Below are positions 44,319 to 52,137 of a DNA stretch of 64,000 nt, in pieces. Within the stretch, counting starts at the first letter, position 1. Every line of letters begins with the position of its first letter. The position numbers and the translations under genes were made by a program. Under the pieces are notes generated by a model that made no database searches, was not told the DNA's origin, and saw only the letters and a list, made by a program, of their open reading frames with translations. The stretch spans positions 2,108,001-2,172,000 of the forward strand of contig OZ220497.1 of NCBI GenBank assembly GCA_965116245.1, given 5' to 3'. This stretch comes from Poriferisodalis sp965116245. Lineage in GTDB: Bacteria > Actinomycetota > Acidimicrobiia > Acidimicrobiales > Poriferisodalaceae.

Positions 44319-45518
44319 ATGGCAACCGTGACCCTGAGTGAACTTACCAAGGTGTACCCGAACGGTTTCGAGGCCGTCACCGATCTCAGCCTCAACCTTG
44401 TTGACGGGGAGTTTCTGGTGCTGGTTGGACCCAGCGGTTGCGGCAAGTCAACGGCACTGCGCATGATTGCTGGCCTCGAGAAGATCACAAGTGGTGACCT
44501 GCTAGTGGGCGAGCGCCGAGTGAACGATGTCGCACCCAAGGACCGCGATATCGCCATGGTGTTCCAGAATTACGCGCTGTATCCGCAGATGACAGTGGCT
44601 GAGAACATCGGCTTCCCACTGAAACTGCGCAAGGTCCGCAAAACCGAACGAAACGAGCAGGTCAATAATGCAGCACGCGTGCTGGAGCTCACCGACTACC
44701 TGGACCGCAAGCCAGCCCAGCTATCGGGTGGTCAGCGACAGCGGGTCGCGATGGGCCGCGCCATTGTGAGGCGCCCAGAACTGTTCTTGATGGACGAGCC
44801 GCTGTCAAACCTTGACGCCAAACTCCGTGTCCAAATGCGGGCAGACATCGCTGGCATCCAACGAGAGTTCGGTGTCACCACGTTCTATGTGACTCACGAT
44901 CAGGTTGAAGCAATGACGATGGGGGACAGAGTTGCGGTAATCAAAGACGGTGTGCTGCAGCAGGTTGACTCGCCCGAGGACCTCTACGCGCATCCCGCCA
45001 ACGCATTCGTAGCAGCGTTCATCGGTTCGCCATCCATGAACCTCTACGAGGGCACGCTGTCGCGTTCTGAGCCGTCTTCAGAGTCGCCTTCAGAGAGTGT
45101 TGGTGATGGCTGCCTGCTCGCGCTGGGGGACCAGCGTCTAGCAATACCGGCGTCGGTTGTTGCGGCGCGGCCCTCCCTGGTTGAACATCTAGGCCGACCT
45201 GTCGTTGTTGGAATACGACCCGAACACCTCCAAGACGCAGCAATAGACCCAGAGCATCCCGACGATCAACAAATCGACGCCATCGTGGATCTCCGCGAAG
45301 CCCTGGGCGCGGAGACGCTGGTGCATTTCAACCTGAATGCGCAAGGAGTAGATAGCGGTGACCCCGATGCTCTAGATGAGATGCGGGACACGGGACGCTG
45401 CACCGCTCGTTTCGCCGCTGAGACTCGTGCCCGGGTAGGTGATCGCATCCGGGTCAACGTGGATGTCCAGCACTTGCATTTCTTTGATCGTCAGAGCCAT
45501 CTGGCCATCAGGACGTGA
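44319..45518 (+). CDS. CUT1 ABC importer ATPase, UgpC/MsmX/MalK-like
   Basis: 399 residues. Walker A LVGPSGCGKSTALRMIAG, Q-loop VFQNYALYPQMTV, signature LSGGQRQRVAMGRA, Walker B LFLMDEPLSNLDAKL and H-loop YVTHDQVEAMTMGDR are all present, and AAFIGSPSMNLYEG starts the C-terminal TOBE/OB regulatory domain. It energises the permeases at 41254 and 42122. A Ser/Glu/Pro repeat (EPSSESPSES) interrupts the early C-terminal domain and is a DNA-level short duplication. Its stop overlaps the next start (GTGA at 45515-45518). Confidence 0.95.
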   Translation: MATVTLSELTKVYPNGFEAVTDLSLNLVDGEFLVLVGPSGCGKSTALRMIAGLEKITSGDLLVGERRVNDVAPKDRDIAMVFQNYALYPQMTVAENIGFPLKLRKVRKTERNEQVNNAARVLELTDYLDRKPAQLSGGQRQRVAMGRAIVRRPELFLMDEPLSNLDAKLRVQMRADIAGIQREFGVTTFYVTHDQVEAMTMGDRVAVIKDGVLQQVDSPEDLYAHPANAFVAAFIGSPSMNLYEGTLSRSEPSSESPSESVGDGCLLALGDQRLAIPASVVAARPSLVEHLGRPVVVGIRPEHLQDAAIDPEHPDDQQIDAIVDLREALGAETLVHFNLNAQGVDSGDPDALDEMRDTGRCTARFAAETRARVGDRIRVNVDVQHLHFFDRQSHLAIRT

Positions 45519-46567
45519 GCAACGTGAGCATCGTGGAGGACTCACACCGCAATCATCAGGCGTTGCTCGCCCCCTTGCGCGCTGCCCTTTATGACTATGA
45601 GTCAACCAGCGTGCGGGTGGCGCTGCGCGAGACGTTCGCCCTTGACGCCACTATCCGGCTGACGCATCCATTTGAAGACCTAGACGGGCCCGACGCCCTC
45701 TTCGGTGAAGCGTTTGCACCGTTGGCGGCAGCGTGGCCCGATGTTGAACGCCGTGACTACATAGTCATTGCCGGAGCAGACCCAGCCGGGCAGCCGTGGG
45801 TGGGCTGCGCTGGTTCATACATGGGAACCTTCGTTGATTCGTGGCTGGGCATACCGGCAACCGGCCGGCCCGTAGCAATGCGATATCACGAGTTTTTCCG
45901 ATTCGAAAGTGGACGGATTGTTGAAATGCAGGCAGTCTGGGATCTGCCGGAAGTCATGATGCACGCTGGTGTGTGGCCCATGACCCCGAGTCTTGGACGC
46001 GACTGGCTGGTGCCGTCCCCAGCCACTGGCGACGGCCTAACGGCGGGGCCGCGCGACCAAGCGGAATCGCAGGCCAGCGTGGATCACGTGATCGCAATGT
46101 TGTCCGACATGGGACGGCATCCGCGCGAACCCGTTGAGATCATGCGACTAGAGCACTGGTGGCATCCGAAGTTCAGTTGGTATGGGCCTCACGGCATCGG
46201 CACCGGTCGCGGAATAGAGGGCTTCAGACGCTTTCATCAAATTCCGTTCCTGCGGGCGATGCCGGATCGGCGCGGCGGCTATGCAGGCGACGGACACTTC
46301 TTTGGCGATGGTGCCTACGTGGGAGTCACCGGCTGGCCCGGCATGGCCATGACGTTGACGGGCGATGGATGGCTCGGTATCGCGGCTTCGGGCCAGCAGA
46401 TCACTATGCGCAGCTTGGATTTCTGGCGTATAGAGCGTCGCGAACAGCCCGATGGTTCAGTGGAACGCCGCATCAGGGAGAACTGGGTGCTTATCGACCT
46501 GCTGCACGTGTACGACCAGATCGGCGTGGATGTGCTCGCCAGAATGAGAGAACTCACCGTCACCTAG
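45515..46567 (+). CDS. Two-domain NTF2/SnoaL-like protein (paralogue 3)
   Basis: 350 residues from GTG 45515, coupled to the ATPase by a four-base overlap. The N-terminal domain has FALDATIRLTHPFEDLDGPD and CAGSYMGTFVDSWLGIPATG; the C-terminal domain has EHWWHPKFSWYGPHGIGTGR and GDGWLGIAASGQQITMRSLD and ends ENWVLIDLLHVYDQIGVDVL. Clear paralogue of the protein at 43217 and more distantly of 36083. Last gene of the importer operon. Enzyme or binding function cannot be told. Confidence 0.75.
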   Translation: MSNVSIVEDSHRNHQALLAPLRAALYDYESTSVRVALRETFALDATIRLTHPFEDLDGPDALFGEAFAPLAAAWPDVERRDYIVIAGADPAGQPWVGCAGSYMGTFVDSWLGIPATGRPVAMRYHEFFRFESGRIVEMQAVWDLPEVMMHAGVWPMTPSLGRDWLVPSPATGDGLTAGPRDQAESQASVDHVIAMLSDMGRHPREPVEIMRLEHWWHPKFSWYGPHGIGTGRGIEGFRRFHQIPFLRAMPDRRGGYAGDGHFFGDGAYVGVTGWPGMAMTLTGDGWLGIAASGQQITMRSLDFWRIERREQPDGSVERRIRENWVLIDLLHVYDQIGVDVLARMRELTVT

Positions 46568-46662
46568 CTGAGCCGACAGCACTCCCCTTCGCAGAGCAGA
46601 CTAGTTAGCTCCGGGTTTGGCGATGGCTTGGCGCGCGTGCAGCTTCGCACACTTGAGTTTCA

Positions 46663-46715
46663 CTACTCTGTTCTGAGTAGCTCTGAGCAGTTCCGAGCAG
46701 TTCCGACTACTTAGG
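46663..46715. repeat. Small hairpin followed by GAGCAGTTCC tandem repeats
   Basis: CTACTC (46663-46668) and GAGTAG (46675-46680) form a stem; two GAGCAGTTCC copies follow directly. The site lies in the 208-base gap between the NTF2-like and VOC genes and could be a weak terminator or simply repetitive spacer. Confidence 0.35.
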
Positions 46716-46775
46716 TGCCACGACTGTGGTGCCGCTACTCGGGTATTGCAGGGCATTTCACGAAGGGCGACTCCC

Positions 46776-47453
46776 ATGTCTGCATTGCATCCCAACGGCG
46801 TGAACCATCTCGCCTTGTCCACCCGCGACATGAAGGGTCAGCTCGAGTTCTGGTGCGACGTGCTCGGATTGCCGCTGAAAGCTCTCTACTGGATGCACGG
46901 GGTCGAGAACACCTTCCACGGATTCGTGGAGTTAGCCCCCGACAGCTACGTCGCGTTCGTGCAGCATCCGGACAACGCCAAGGACATCGAGCTGGGCGTA
47001 ACCCACGCGGGAGGGCCCGGTGGTCCCGTCACCGCAGGCACGATGCAGCATGTGGCCTTCAACGTCGACACGTTTGAGGATTTGATGGCGCTGCGGGATC
47101 GCATTCGCGATCGAGGCGTGCAGGTATTCGGGCCGATCGACCACGGTTTTATCCAGTCGATCTACTTTGCTGGGCCCGAAGGGTTGGCGCTTGAAGTGGC
47201 TTGCGGGTCGGCCATACCCGTGGAGCAATGGGTGGATCCTGAGGTTCAGGGTCTTTGTGAGATCTCCGACTCTGAGCTTGAGCGTTTGAAGCGCCCAGCC
47301 GACTATGCCCGACCCTCGCAGCCGGTTCCGCAGCCGTCTTCTGACACTGGCATGCCTCGGTTGATGCCTGTTGACCACTACGACACGATCATGAAGCTGC
47401 CTGATCAGCTTGTTTGGGACCGGATGAGTGAGACTACGCCGCCGGTGGGTTGA
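46776..47453 (+). CDS. VOC-superfamily (glyoxalase/extradiol dioxygenase-like) protein
   Basis: 225 residues from ATG 46776, with AAGGGCG upstream; the frame can be extended to TTG 46746. The paired beta-alpha-beta modules are marked by VNHLALSTRDMKGQLEFWCD with its metal His, MQHVAFNVDTFEDLMALRDR with a second His, and the Glu in GPEGLALEVACG. Such proteins are extradiol dioxygenases, glyoxalases or epimerases. The C-terminal ~60 residues (Pro-rich, then LMPVDHYDTIMKLPDQL) are an added tail. It lies after the ABC operon on the same strand, but the 208-base gap suggests its own promoter. The exact reaction is unknown. Confidence 0.88.
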   Translation: MSALHPNGVNHLALSTRDMKGQLEFWCDVLGLPLKALYWMHGVENTFHGFVELAPDSYVAFVQHPDNAKDIELGVTHAGGPGGPVTAGTMQHVAFNVDTFEDLMALRDRIRDRGVQVFGPIDHGFIQSIYFAGPEGLALEVACGSAIPVEQWVDPEVQGLCEISDSELERLKRPADYARPSQPVPQPSSDTGMPRLMPVDHYDTIMKLPDQLVWDRMSETTPPVG

Positions 47454-47785
47454 GTTCGCCTTGCTTGTTGGGTGTGCTTGTTTGGTGTAGGAAGGCTGTT
47501 GTCTCCGTGCTTCAAACAGTTGCGGCGCCGTTGTTGAGACTTGGATGGGCTTTGGCGCCGCAAAACTGCGCGCTGGGTTGGTGTTGCTTGTTTGGTGTAG
47601 GAAGGCTGTTGTCTCCGTGCTTCAAACAGTTGCGGCGCTGTGGTCGAGAAGTGGATGGGCTTTGGCGCCGCAAAACTGCGCGCGGAGACAACAGCCTTCC
47701 TACACCAAACAGTGTCGCCTGCGCTTCCGACGCCTGCGCTTCCGGCGCTTGCGCTGCTGCTGACTACAGGTGTGTGCCAGCCTGC
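47454..47785. other. Convergent intergenic region filled by a composite repeat
   Basis: 332 bases between the convergent VOC and PhyH genes. No credible gene: the frames here are repeats read through. It holds two direct repeats, one inverted copy and a tandem GCCTGCGCTTCCGAC 15-mer near 47717-47750. Confidence 0.6.
47479..47711. repeat. Composite direct/inverted repeat element, 110-base period
   Basis: A 29-base segment beginning TGTTTGGTGTAGGAAGGCTG occurs at 47479-47507 and 47589-47617, and as a perfect reverse complement at 47683-47711. Each direct copy continues for ~95 near-identical bases. These include an inner stem GCGGCGC(C)...(G)GCGCCGC (near 47522-47529 with 47554-47561). The second copy with the inverted copy can form a long nested hairpin. 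It may act as a bidirectional terminator or be a miniature mobile element; no transposase is present. Confidence 0.8.
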
Positions 47786-48661
47786 TTATTCGGCTGGGGT
47801 TAGTAGCGCGGAGTTTTGGTGCTTGGAGGTTGGTTTGCGGCCTAGTGCCATTTCTGGCGTTAGTAGGTCTACTGGGCCTGGCATGTTTTGGGGGTCGGAG
47901 TAGTAGCCGAGTGCGTAGTTGCCCATGGAGTAGCCCATCAGATCGGCCAGATCGGGGTCGAGGTCTTTGGCTACCTCGGGCGGGCATGACAGGAATTGGT
48001 TCTCTTCAGTGCGCAGCCAGCTCAGTGTGTAGGTGATGTTGATACCGGTACGGTCGGCGTCGCTTCGATTCTCGCCACCGCCGTGGATTACCGAACCCGA
48101 ATACAGCAACACCGACCCGGCCCTCATAGTGGCCTGGGTCTTTTCGTCGTCTGTGGCTCGGCGCTCATAGTCCCACCCGGGGCTGCCGGGAACGATGCGG
48201 GTGCCACCGTTTTCGGTTGTGAAGTCGGTGAGCGCCCACAAGGTGTTGAACTGCGGCTCGATTGAGTCTGGGATGTAGCCACCCCACGCCAACCGGTCTC
48301 GGTGCAGCGGCTGGGTTACTTGGCCGGGCTTGATGTTGATGACCTGGGTCAGGTGCAGTTGGAGTTTGTTGGTGTACGGCTCCAAGAACCGGTTGGCCAT
48401 GGCGATGACCTTGTCGTGCATGACCAGTCCCCGACATGCGGGCGAGCGTGCTACGAGCGCTCCGGTTCGGGTCGTGTTTTGGCCGGTGAAGTCGTCAAGT
48501 CCACCCGGTGTGCGGTCAATCCACGGGCGCAATTCGGCTTCTAGCCGACTGAGGAAGTCAGCGTCGATAGCATCTTCGATGATGGCGGCGCCGTCAACTC
48601 GCACTACCTCAGCAATTTCCCCATCGTCGCTGCCTGGTGTGAAGCGAGCAAGTTCAGCCAT
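47786..48661 (-). CDS. Phytanoyl-CoA dioxygenase (PhyH)-family Fe(II)/2OG enzyme
   Basis: 291 residues. The iron motif is His-x-Asp in TQPLHRDRLAWGGYIPDS (~130-147), with the distal His in SVIHGGGENRSDADRTGINI and the 2-oxoglutarate Arg following. RIVPGSPGWDYERRA is the typical loop of PhyH proteins, a family that is very abundant in marine and sponge-associated bacteria. It hydroxylates lipids, CoA esters or small metabolites. It is convergent with the VOC gene across the repeat region. Substrate unknown. Confidence 0.93.
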   Translation of the reverse strand: MAELARFTPGSDDGEIAEVVRVDGAAIIEDAIDADFLSRLEAELRPWIDRTPGGLDDFTGQNTTRTGALVARSPACRGLVMHDKVIAMANRFLEPYTNKLQLHLTQVINIKPGQVTQPLHRDRLAWGGYIPDSIEPQFNTLWALTDFTTENGGTRIVPGSPGWDYERRATDDEKTQATMRAGSVLLYSGSVIHGGGENRSDADRTGINITYTLSWLRTEENQFLSCPPEVAKDLDPDLADLMGYSMGNYALGYYSDPQNMPGPVDLLTPEMALGRKPTSKHQNSALLTPAE

Positions 48662-48702
48662 AGCCCAACATTAGGCGTTGGTGCGCGAGCGGGCTGACGC
48701 AT

Positions 48703-49161
48703 CTATCCGCAGCGACGACGCCTCACCTCAATAGTCGGGGGCCGATGCGCTTGGGCACTCGAGGTTTGATTCGGCTTAGGCCGCCAAGCCGTTGTAGTTG
48801 CTCGCTGTTCCTGAGTCGCTCCGCGCTCCGTGGCGCAGGCACGGCGCGCTGGCACCGCTTTAGCACCAAGCACGTGAGACACAGATAGGAGGCCGTGATG
48901 AAAGAAGCGTTCGTGGACATCATTCCACGCGCCGAAGGCATCAACCTCGGCCTGCATCTTCGCGATGGCCGCATCGGCGCGTTGCTCGCAGGCATCCAAG
49001 TCTTGCCTGAGGAGATCCAATGCGGCTCCTGCTTCGGCTGTCGCGCGTTTGACCATCCGGTCACAGCGACGCAGCGTGTACCTCTTGATCAGGACGGAAC
49101 TAGTCAATACGACGATCGTCCATCCGATGAAGAATGGCAGCGGGATGCTTGCGCCGCTCAC
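48703..49161 (-). CDS. Small membrane-anchored coiled-coil protein (hypothetical)
   Basis: About 152 residues from GTG 49161 (the frame reaches 49227). One hydrophobic segment (LPFFIGWTIVVLTSSVLIKR) near the N-terminus is followed by basic residues and an Ala/Glu/Asp/Arg heptad-like stretch (TAEAGAALDLLRQDLDACEQ, ADAAIAKMQAEVDAFGAW) predicted as a coiled coil. The tail is Arg/Thr/Pro-rich and may be disordered. No family recognised. It starts 42 bases upstream of the PhyH gene on the same strand. An opposing 140-codon frame at 48895-49317 is less protein-like. Possibly a membrane scaffold protein; moderate doubt that it is a gene. Confidence 0.5.
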   Translation of the reverse strand: MSGASIPLPFFIGWTIVVLTSSVLIKRYTLRRCDRMVKRATAEAGAALDLLRQDLDACEQRADAAIAKMQAEVDAFGAWNDVHERFFHHGLLSVSHVLGAKAVPARRACATERGATQEQRATTTAWRPKPNQTSSAQAHRPPTIEVRRRRCG

Positions 49162-49334
49162 AGTGTGGCTCCGGGGCTGAGTGCTGAGAAGGGACTGTGT
49201 TTGTACGAGTTCATTTGGCCACACCAACAGACCGGGAACGTCATGTCAAACCAAATATACCTCAGGTACCGTGATAGCGAGATGACTGGGCCGCTAGAAG
49301 ACAGGGCCGCTAGATGACGGTCTCGGCGGCAAGC

Positions 49335-50330
49335 TCAGGCAGCGAACGCGTCGATTGTCGCTTGCACGTCGCCTAACGGATAGAGGATTGGGCATGTGGC
49401 ACCAGTCGCCCGGTAACCCTCAACAGCCTCACGGGCCTCGCTGGGGGTGCCGCTAGCGGTGAGCATCTGAACTATGTCGTCTGGCACAAGCCGCGAGGCG
49501 ACCTCGATTTGTTCTGCCGTGGCTGGCCAGGTCAGCACGTTGCCGACCTCTTCAAGCAGCGTTTGCGGAACTCCAGAAGCCTTCATTATGTGCGGCTGCT
49601 GACCCAGGTACTGCGTGACCATGTTTCGGGCCATGTCCAATGCCGTTGCTCGTTCTTCGTGTACGGAGCACACCACCAGTTGAGGCCGATCCAGATCATC
49701 CACGCTGCGTCCCGCCTTCGCTGCACCCCGCTCCAGCGCCGCCATTGCACGACTGTTGTAGTCGGGCGAGACGAGGTAGTTCAGCACCACCCCGTCGGCG
49801 ATTTCGCCGGATAACTCCATCATCTTCATGCCGGTGGCGCCGATGTAGATGGGCACCTCCTTCGGGCGTCTGGGTTGGTACACGTAGTCAAGCTCGACGC
49901 CGTCTAGTTGGACATGTTCGCCGTGCATGGTGACGTTCTCGTTGGCCAGCAAAGCCCGCACTGCTGTGGTGACTTCTCGCATTGCATTGAGTGGCTGGGC
50001 TCGGCTGATGCCGACCTTTGCGGCAAGTGGGTCCCACCAGGCGCCCAGTCCGCAGATGATGCGACCTGGAGCTAGATCGTCGAGCGTCGAAATCACTGAA
50101 GCTAGACGTGCGGCGTTGCGGGACCAGATGTCGAGCACGCCTGCGCCCACCTTGATCCTTGAGGTGGTAGCGGCGAACGCTGCCATCGGCACGCTGGCTT
50201 CGCGCACCAGCCGCGAGTCGGCCTGCCAGACCGCCTCAAAGCCCCTCTCCTCTGCGTATTGCGCGAAGCCCATCGCATCTGCGATGGTGTGAGCGTCCTG
50301 CAGATACAGCGCGTTGCGCGTCGTAGTCAT
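49335..50330 (-). CDS. Luciferase-like F420/FMN-dependent oxidoreductase
   Basis: 331 residues. MGFAQYAEERGFEAVWQADS, TTSRIKVGAGVLDIWSRNAA, DLAPGRIICGLGAWWDPLA and VPIYIGATGMKMMELSGEIA are the hallmark order of F420-dependent LLM oxidoreductases such as methylenetetrahydromethanopterin-reductase-like proteins. The N-terminus lacks any signal. It probably transfers hydride with F420, a cofactor common in actinobacteria. It is divergent from the PLP-protein gene at 50502 with a 171-base gap. Its role in the neighbouring pathways is unclear. Confidence 0.92.
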   Translation of the reverse strand: MTTTRNALYLQDAHTIADAMGFAQYAEERGFEAVWQADSRLVREASVPMAAFAATTSRIKVGAGVLDIWSRNAARLASVISTLDDLAPGRIICGLGAWWDPLAAKVGISRAQPLNAMREVTTAVRALLANENVTMHGEHVQLDGVELDYVYQPRRPKEVPIYIGATGMKMMELSGEIADGVVLNYLVSPDYNSRAMAALERGAAKAGRSVDDLDRPQLVVCSVHEERATALDMARNMVTQYLGQQPHIMKASGVPQTLLEEVGNVLTWPATAEQIEVASRLVPDDIVQMLTASGTPSEAREAVEGYRATGATCPILYPLGDVQATIDAFAA

Positions 50331-50501
50331 GTCGTACTCATATCTCTGTTGCCATGGGATTGGCCCCTTTTGCGTGTAGCTGTGCTACCACCGGTTCGAC
50401 TGCGGAGCGCCACCTACAAACCTATGGTTGGAACCTGTTTGTGCGATACAGCGCTGCTTGTAGTTCGCAGAGCTGTTTGTGGAACCTAGCCTCGGACCGG
50501 T
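50331..50501. promoter_or_regulatory. Divergent promoter region, LLM / PLP-protein gene
   Basis: 171 bases between divergent starts. CTGTTTGTG occurs twice (near 50428 and 50471) and could be a repeated binding site, but no consensus is recognised. Confidence 0.3.
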
Positions 50502-52103
50502 ATGGCTGAGCGGGTTTCACCGGCTGATGTAGAACACGCAGCACACACGGCCAGTCCGTCGAAGCCCCGCGGTACTACCCATCGTGAAGTCCTGAATCTG
50601 GCTACCACTGTCATTGACGCCGAAAGCCGGGCCCGTGCCGTTCAGCGATTTCGTGCCCAAAGTATGCGCCTGCCGACGTTCGCGCAGCTCGCCGACCCCA
50701 CGCTCATCGATGGCGACATCACAGAAGCACTTAGCGGGGTTGACTCTGATGTAGCCGATCCCCTCAACCTCTTCCGGGTTCACTGGTTCAACGACAGCCG
50801 TGGAGGACGGACTGACGTTCCCGATCACGTTGTGCTGCCCAGGGAGCTGACCGGTACCGACGCGCGCATAGTGGTGTTGTTCGGCAACCGGTTCCCGATG
50901 ATCGGTGCACACAAAGTGCTGGCGGCGTATTCCTGCCTTGCACCGCGAGTAGTTGCAGGCCAGTTTGATCCGAGCCGTCATCGAGCTGTGTGGCCGTCTA
51001 CCGGCAACTATGCCCGCGGCGGCGTAGCCATCAGCCGGATTATGGGCTGTCGCGGTGTGGCTGTGCTACCGGAGAACATGAGCAAAGAGCGATTTGAGTG
51101 GCTGGCCCGCTGGGTGGCCGATCCTGCGGACATCATCCGCACGCCCGGCTCTGAGAGCAATGTAAAGGAGATCTATGACGCCTGCGCGGAACTAGAGCGT
51201 GATCCCACCAATTTCATTCTGAACCAGTTCAGCGAGTTCTCCAATCACGTTGGTCACTACGAAGTCACAGGATCGGCGCTGCTTGCCGTGTTTGATTACT
51301 TGTGCGGGCAAGAGCCAGCAGGCGCTGAGCTACACCTGGCTGCTTTTGTGGCGGCCAGCGGCTCGGCGGGGACGCTTGGGGCGGGCGACCGGCTGAAGGA
51401 CGAGCGTGGCGCACAGATTGTCGCGGTCGAGGCACTCGAATGCCCGACCATGCTCTACAACGGTTACGGCGAGCACAACATTCAAGGCATTGGCGACAAG
51501 CACATACCGCTCATCCACAACGTCATGAACACTGATGTCATAGTCGGTGTCAGCGAGCGTGCCACTGACGGCCTCGGTCTCGTGTTCAACACCGCACCAG
51601 GCCGAGACGCGTTGCGCGAACACTTAGGGGCAGCTTCTTGGGTGCTAGACGATCTCGGCCACTTCGGCTACTCGTCGATTTGCAATACGCTGGCCGCTGC
51701 TAGAGCAGCAAATGAGTTGGGGCTCGGACCTGATGACGTAGTGATGACTGTCGCAACTGATGGTTTTGAGATGTATCACTCCGAGCGAGATCGTCACCTT
51801 ACTGAGCGTTACCGAGGTGGTTTCAGCGCGGACAGCGCCCGCGGCGTCATACAGCAACATCTCGTGCCGGAAACTCACAGCGAGCACGCACCCCACATTG
51901 AGGTGTTGTCAGATCGGGGCCGAGATCGCATCTTCAACCTCGGCTACTACACGTGGGTAGAGCAACAGGGTGTCTCGCTGGAGGACTTTGAGGCACGCCG
52001 CGATCAAGCGTTTTGGCGTTCTTTGAGAGGCCTGCCTCGGCTGTGGGACGAGATGATCAACGAATTCAACGACGAGGTCGCAGCTACTCCTGCTCAAGAA
52101 TGA
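50502..52103 (+). CDS. PLP-dependent fold-type II enzyme (cysteine synthase/threonine dehydratase superfamily)
   Basis: 533 residues. MIGAHKVLAAY holds the likely PLP Lys138; PSTGNYARGGVAISRIMG (165-182) is the phosphate/Ser-Thr-Gly-Asn loop. EFSNHVGHYEVTGSALLAVFDYLCG and FVAASGSAGTLGAGDRLKDE are the typical glycine-rich cofactor segments (seen over ~249-300). An extra ~90-residue N-terminus is present. The superfamily performs beta-elimination or beta-replacement on amino acids. It opens a same-strand run of nitrogen-salvage genes up to 59546, so it may handle an amino acid product. Exact reaction not assignable. Confidence 0.85.
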   Translation: MAERVSPADVEHAAHTASPSKPRGTTHREVLNLATTVIDAESRARAVQRFRAQSMRLPTFAQLADPTLIDGDITEALSGVDSDVADPLNLFRVHWFNDSRGGRTDVPDHVVLPRELTGTDARIVVLFGNRFPMIGAHKVLAAYSCLAPRVVAGQFDPSRHRAVWPSTGNYARGGVAISRIMGCRGVAVLPENMSKERFEWLARWVADPADIIRTPGSESNVKEIYDACAELERDPTNFILNQFSEFSNHVGHYEVTGSALLAVFDYLCGQEPAGAELHLAAFVAASGSAGTLGAGDRLKDERGAQIVAVEALECPTMLYNGYGEHNIQGIGDKHIPLIHNVMNTDVIVGVSERATDGLGLVFNTAPGRDALREHLGAASWVLDDLGHFGYSSICNTLAAARAANELGLGPDDVVMTVATDGFEMYHSERDRHLTERYRGGFSADSARGVIQQHLVPETHSEHAPHIEVLSDRGRDRIFNLGYYTWVEQQGVSLEDFEARRDQAFWRSLRGLPRLWDEMINEFNDEVAATPAQE

Positions 52104-52137
52104 ACACAGCGAGAACCAACACAGTGAGCATGAACAC

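Noticed and set aside
47479..47711. CRISPR array
   Set aside because: Only two direct copies of ~95 bases plus one inverted copy; units are too long, spacers too few and no cas gene is present.
47450..47903. Plus-strand frames of 72-117 codons in the repeat region
   Set aside because: They read through direct repeats and give repeated peptides (e.g. LVWCRKAVVSVLQTV) with no family features; best explained by the repeat itself.
48895..49317. 140-codon plus-strand frame opposite the small coiled-coil gene
   Set aside because: Its composition is not protein-like and it lacks a ribosome-binding site; the opposing frame has a membrane helix and coiled coil.
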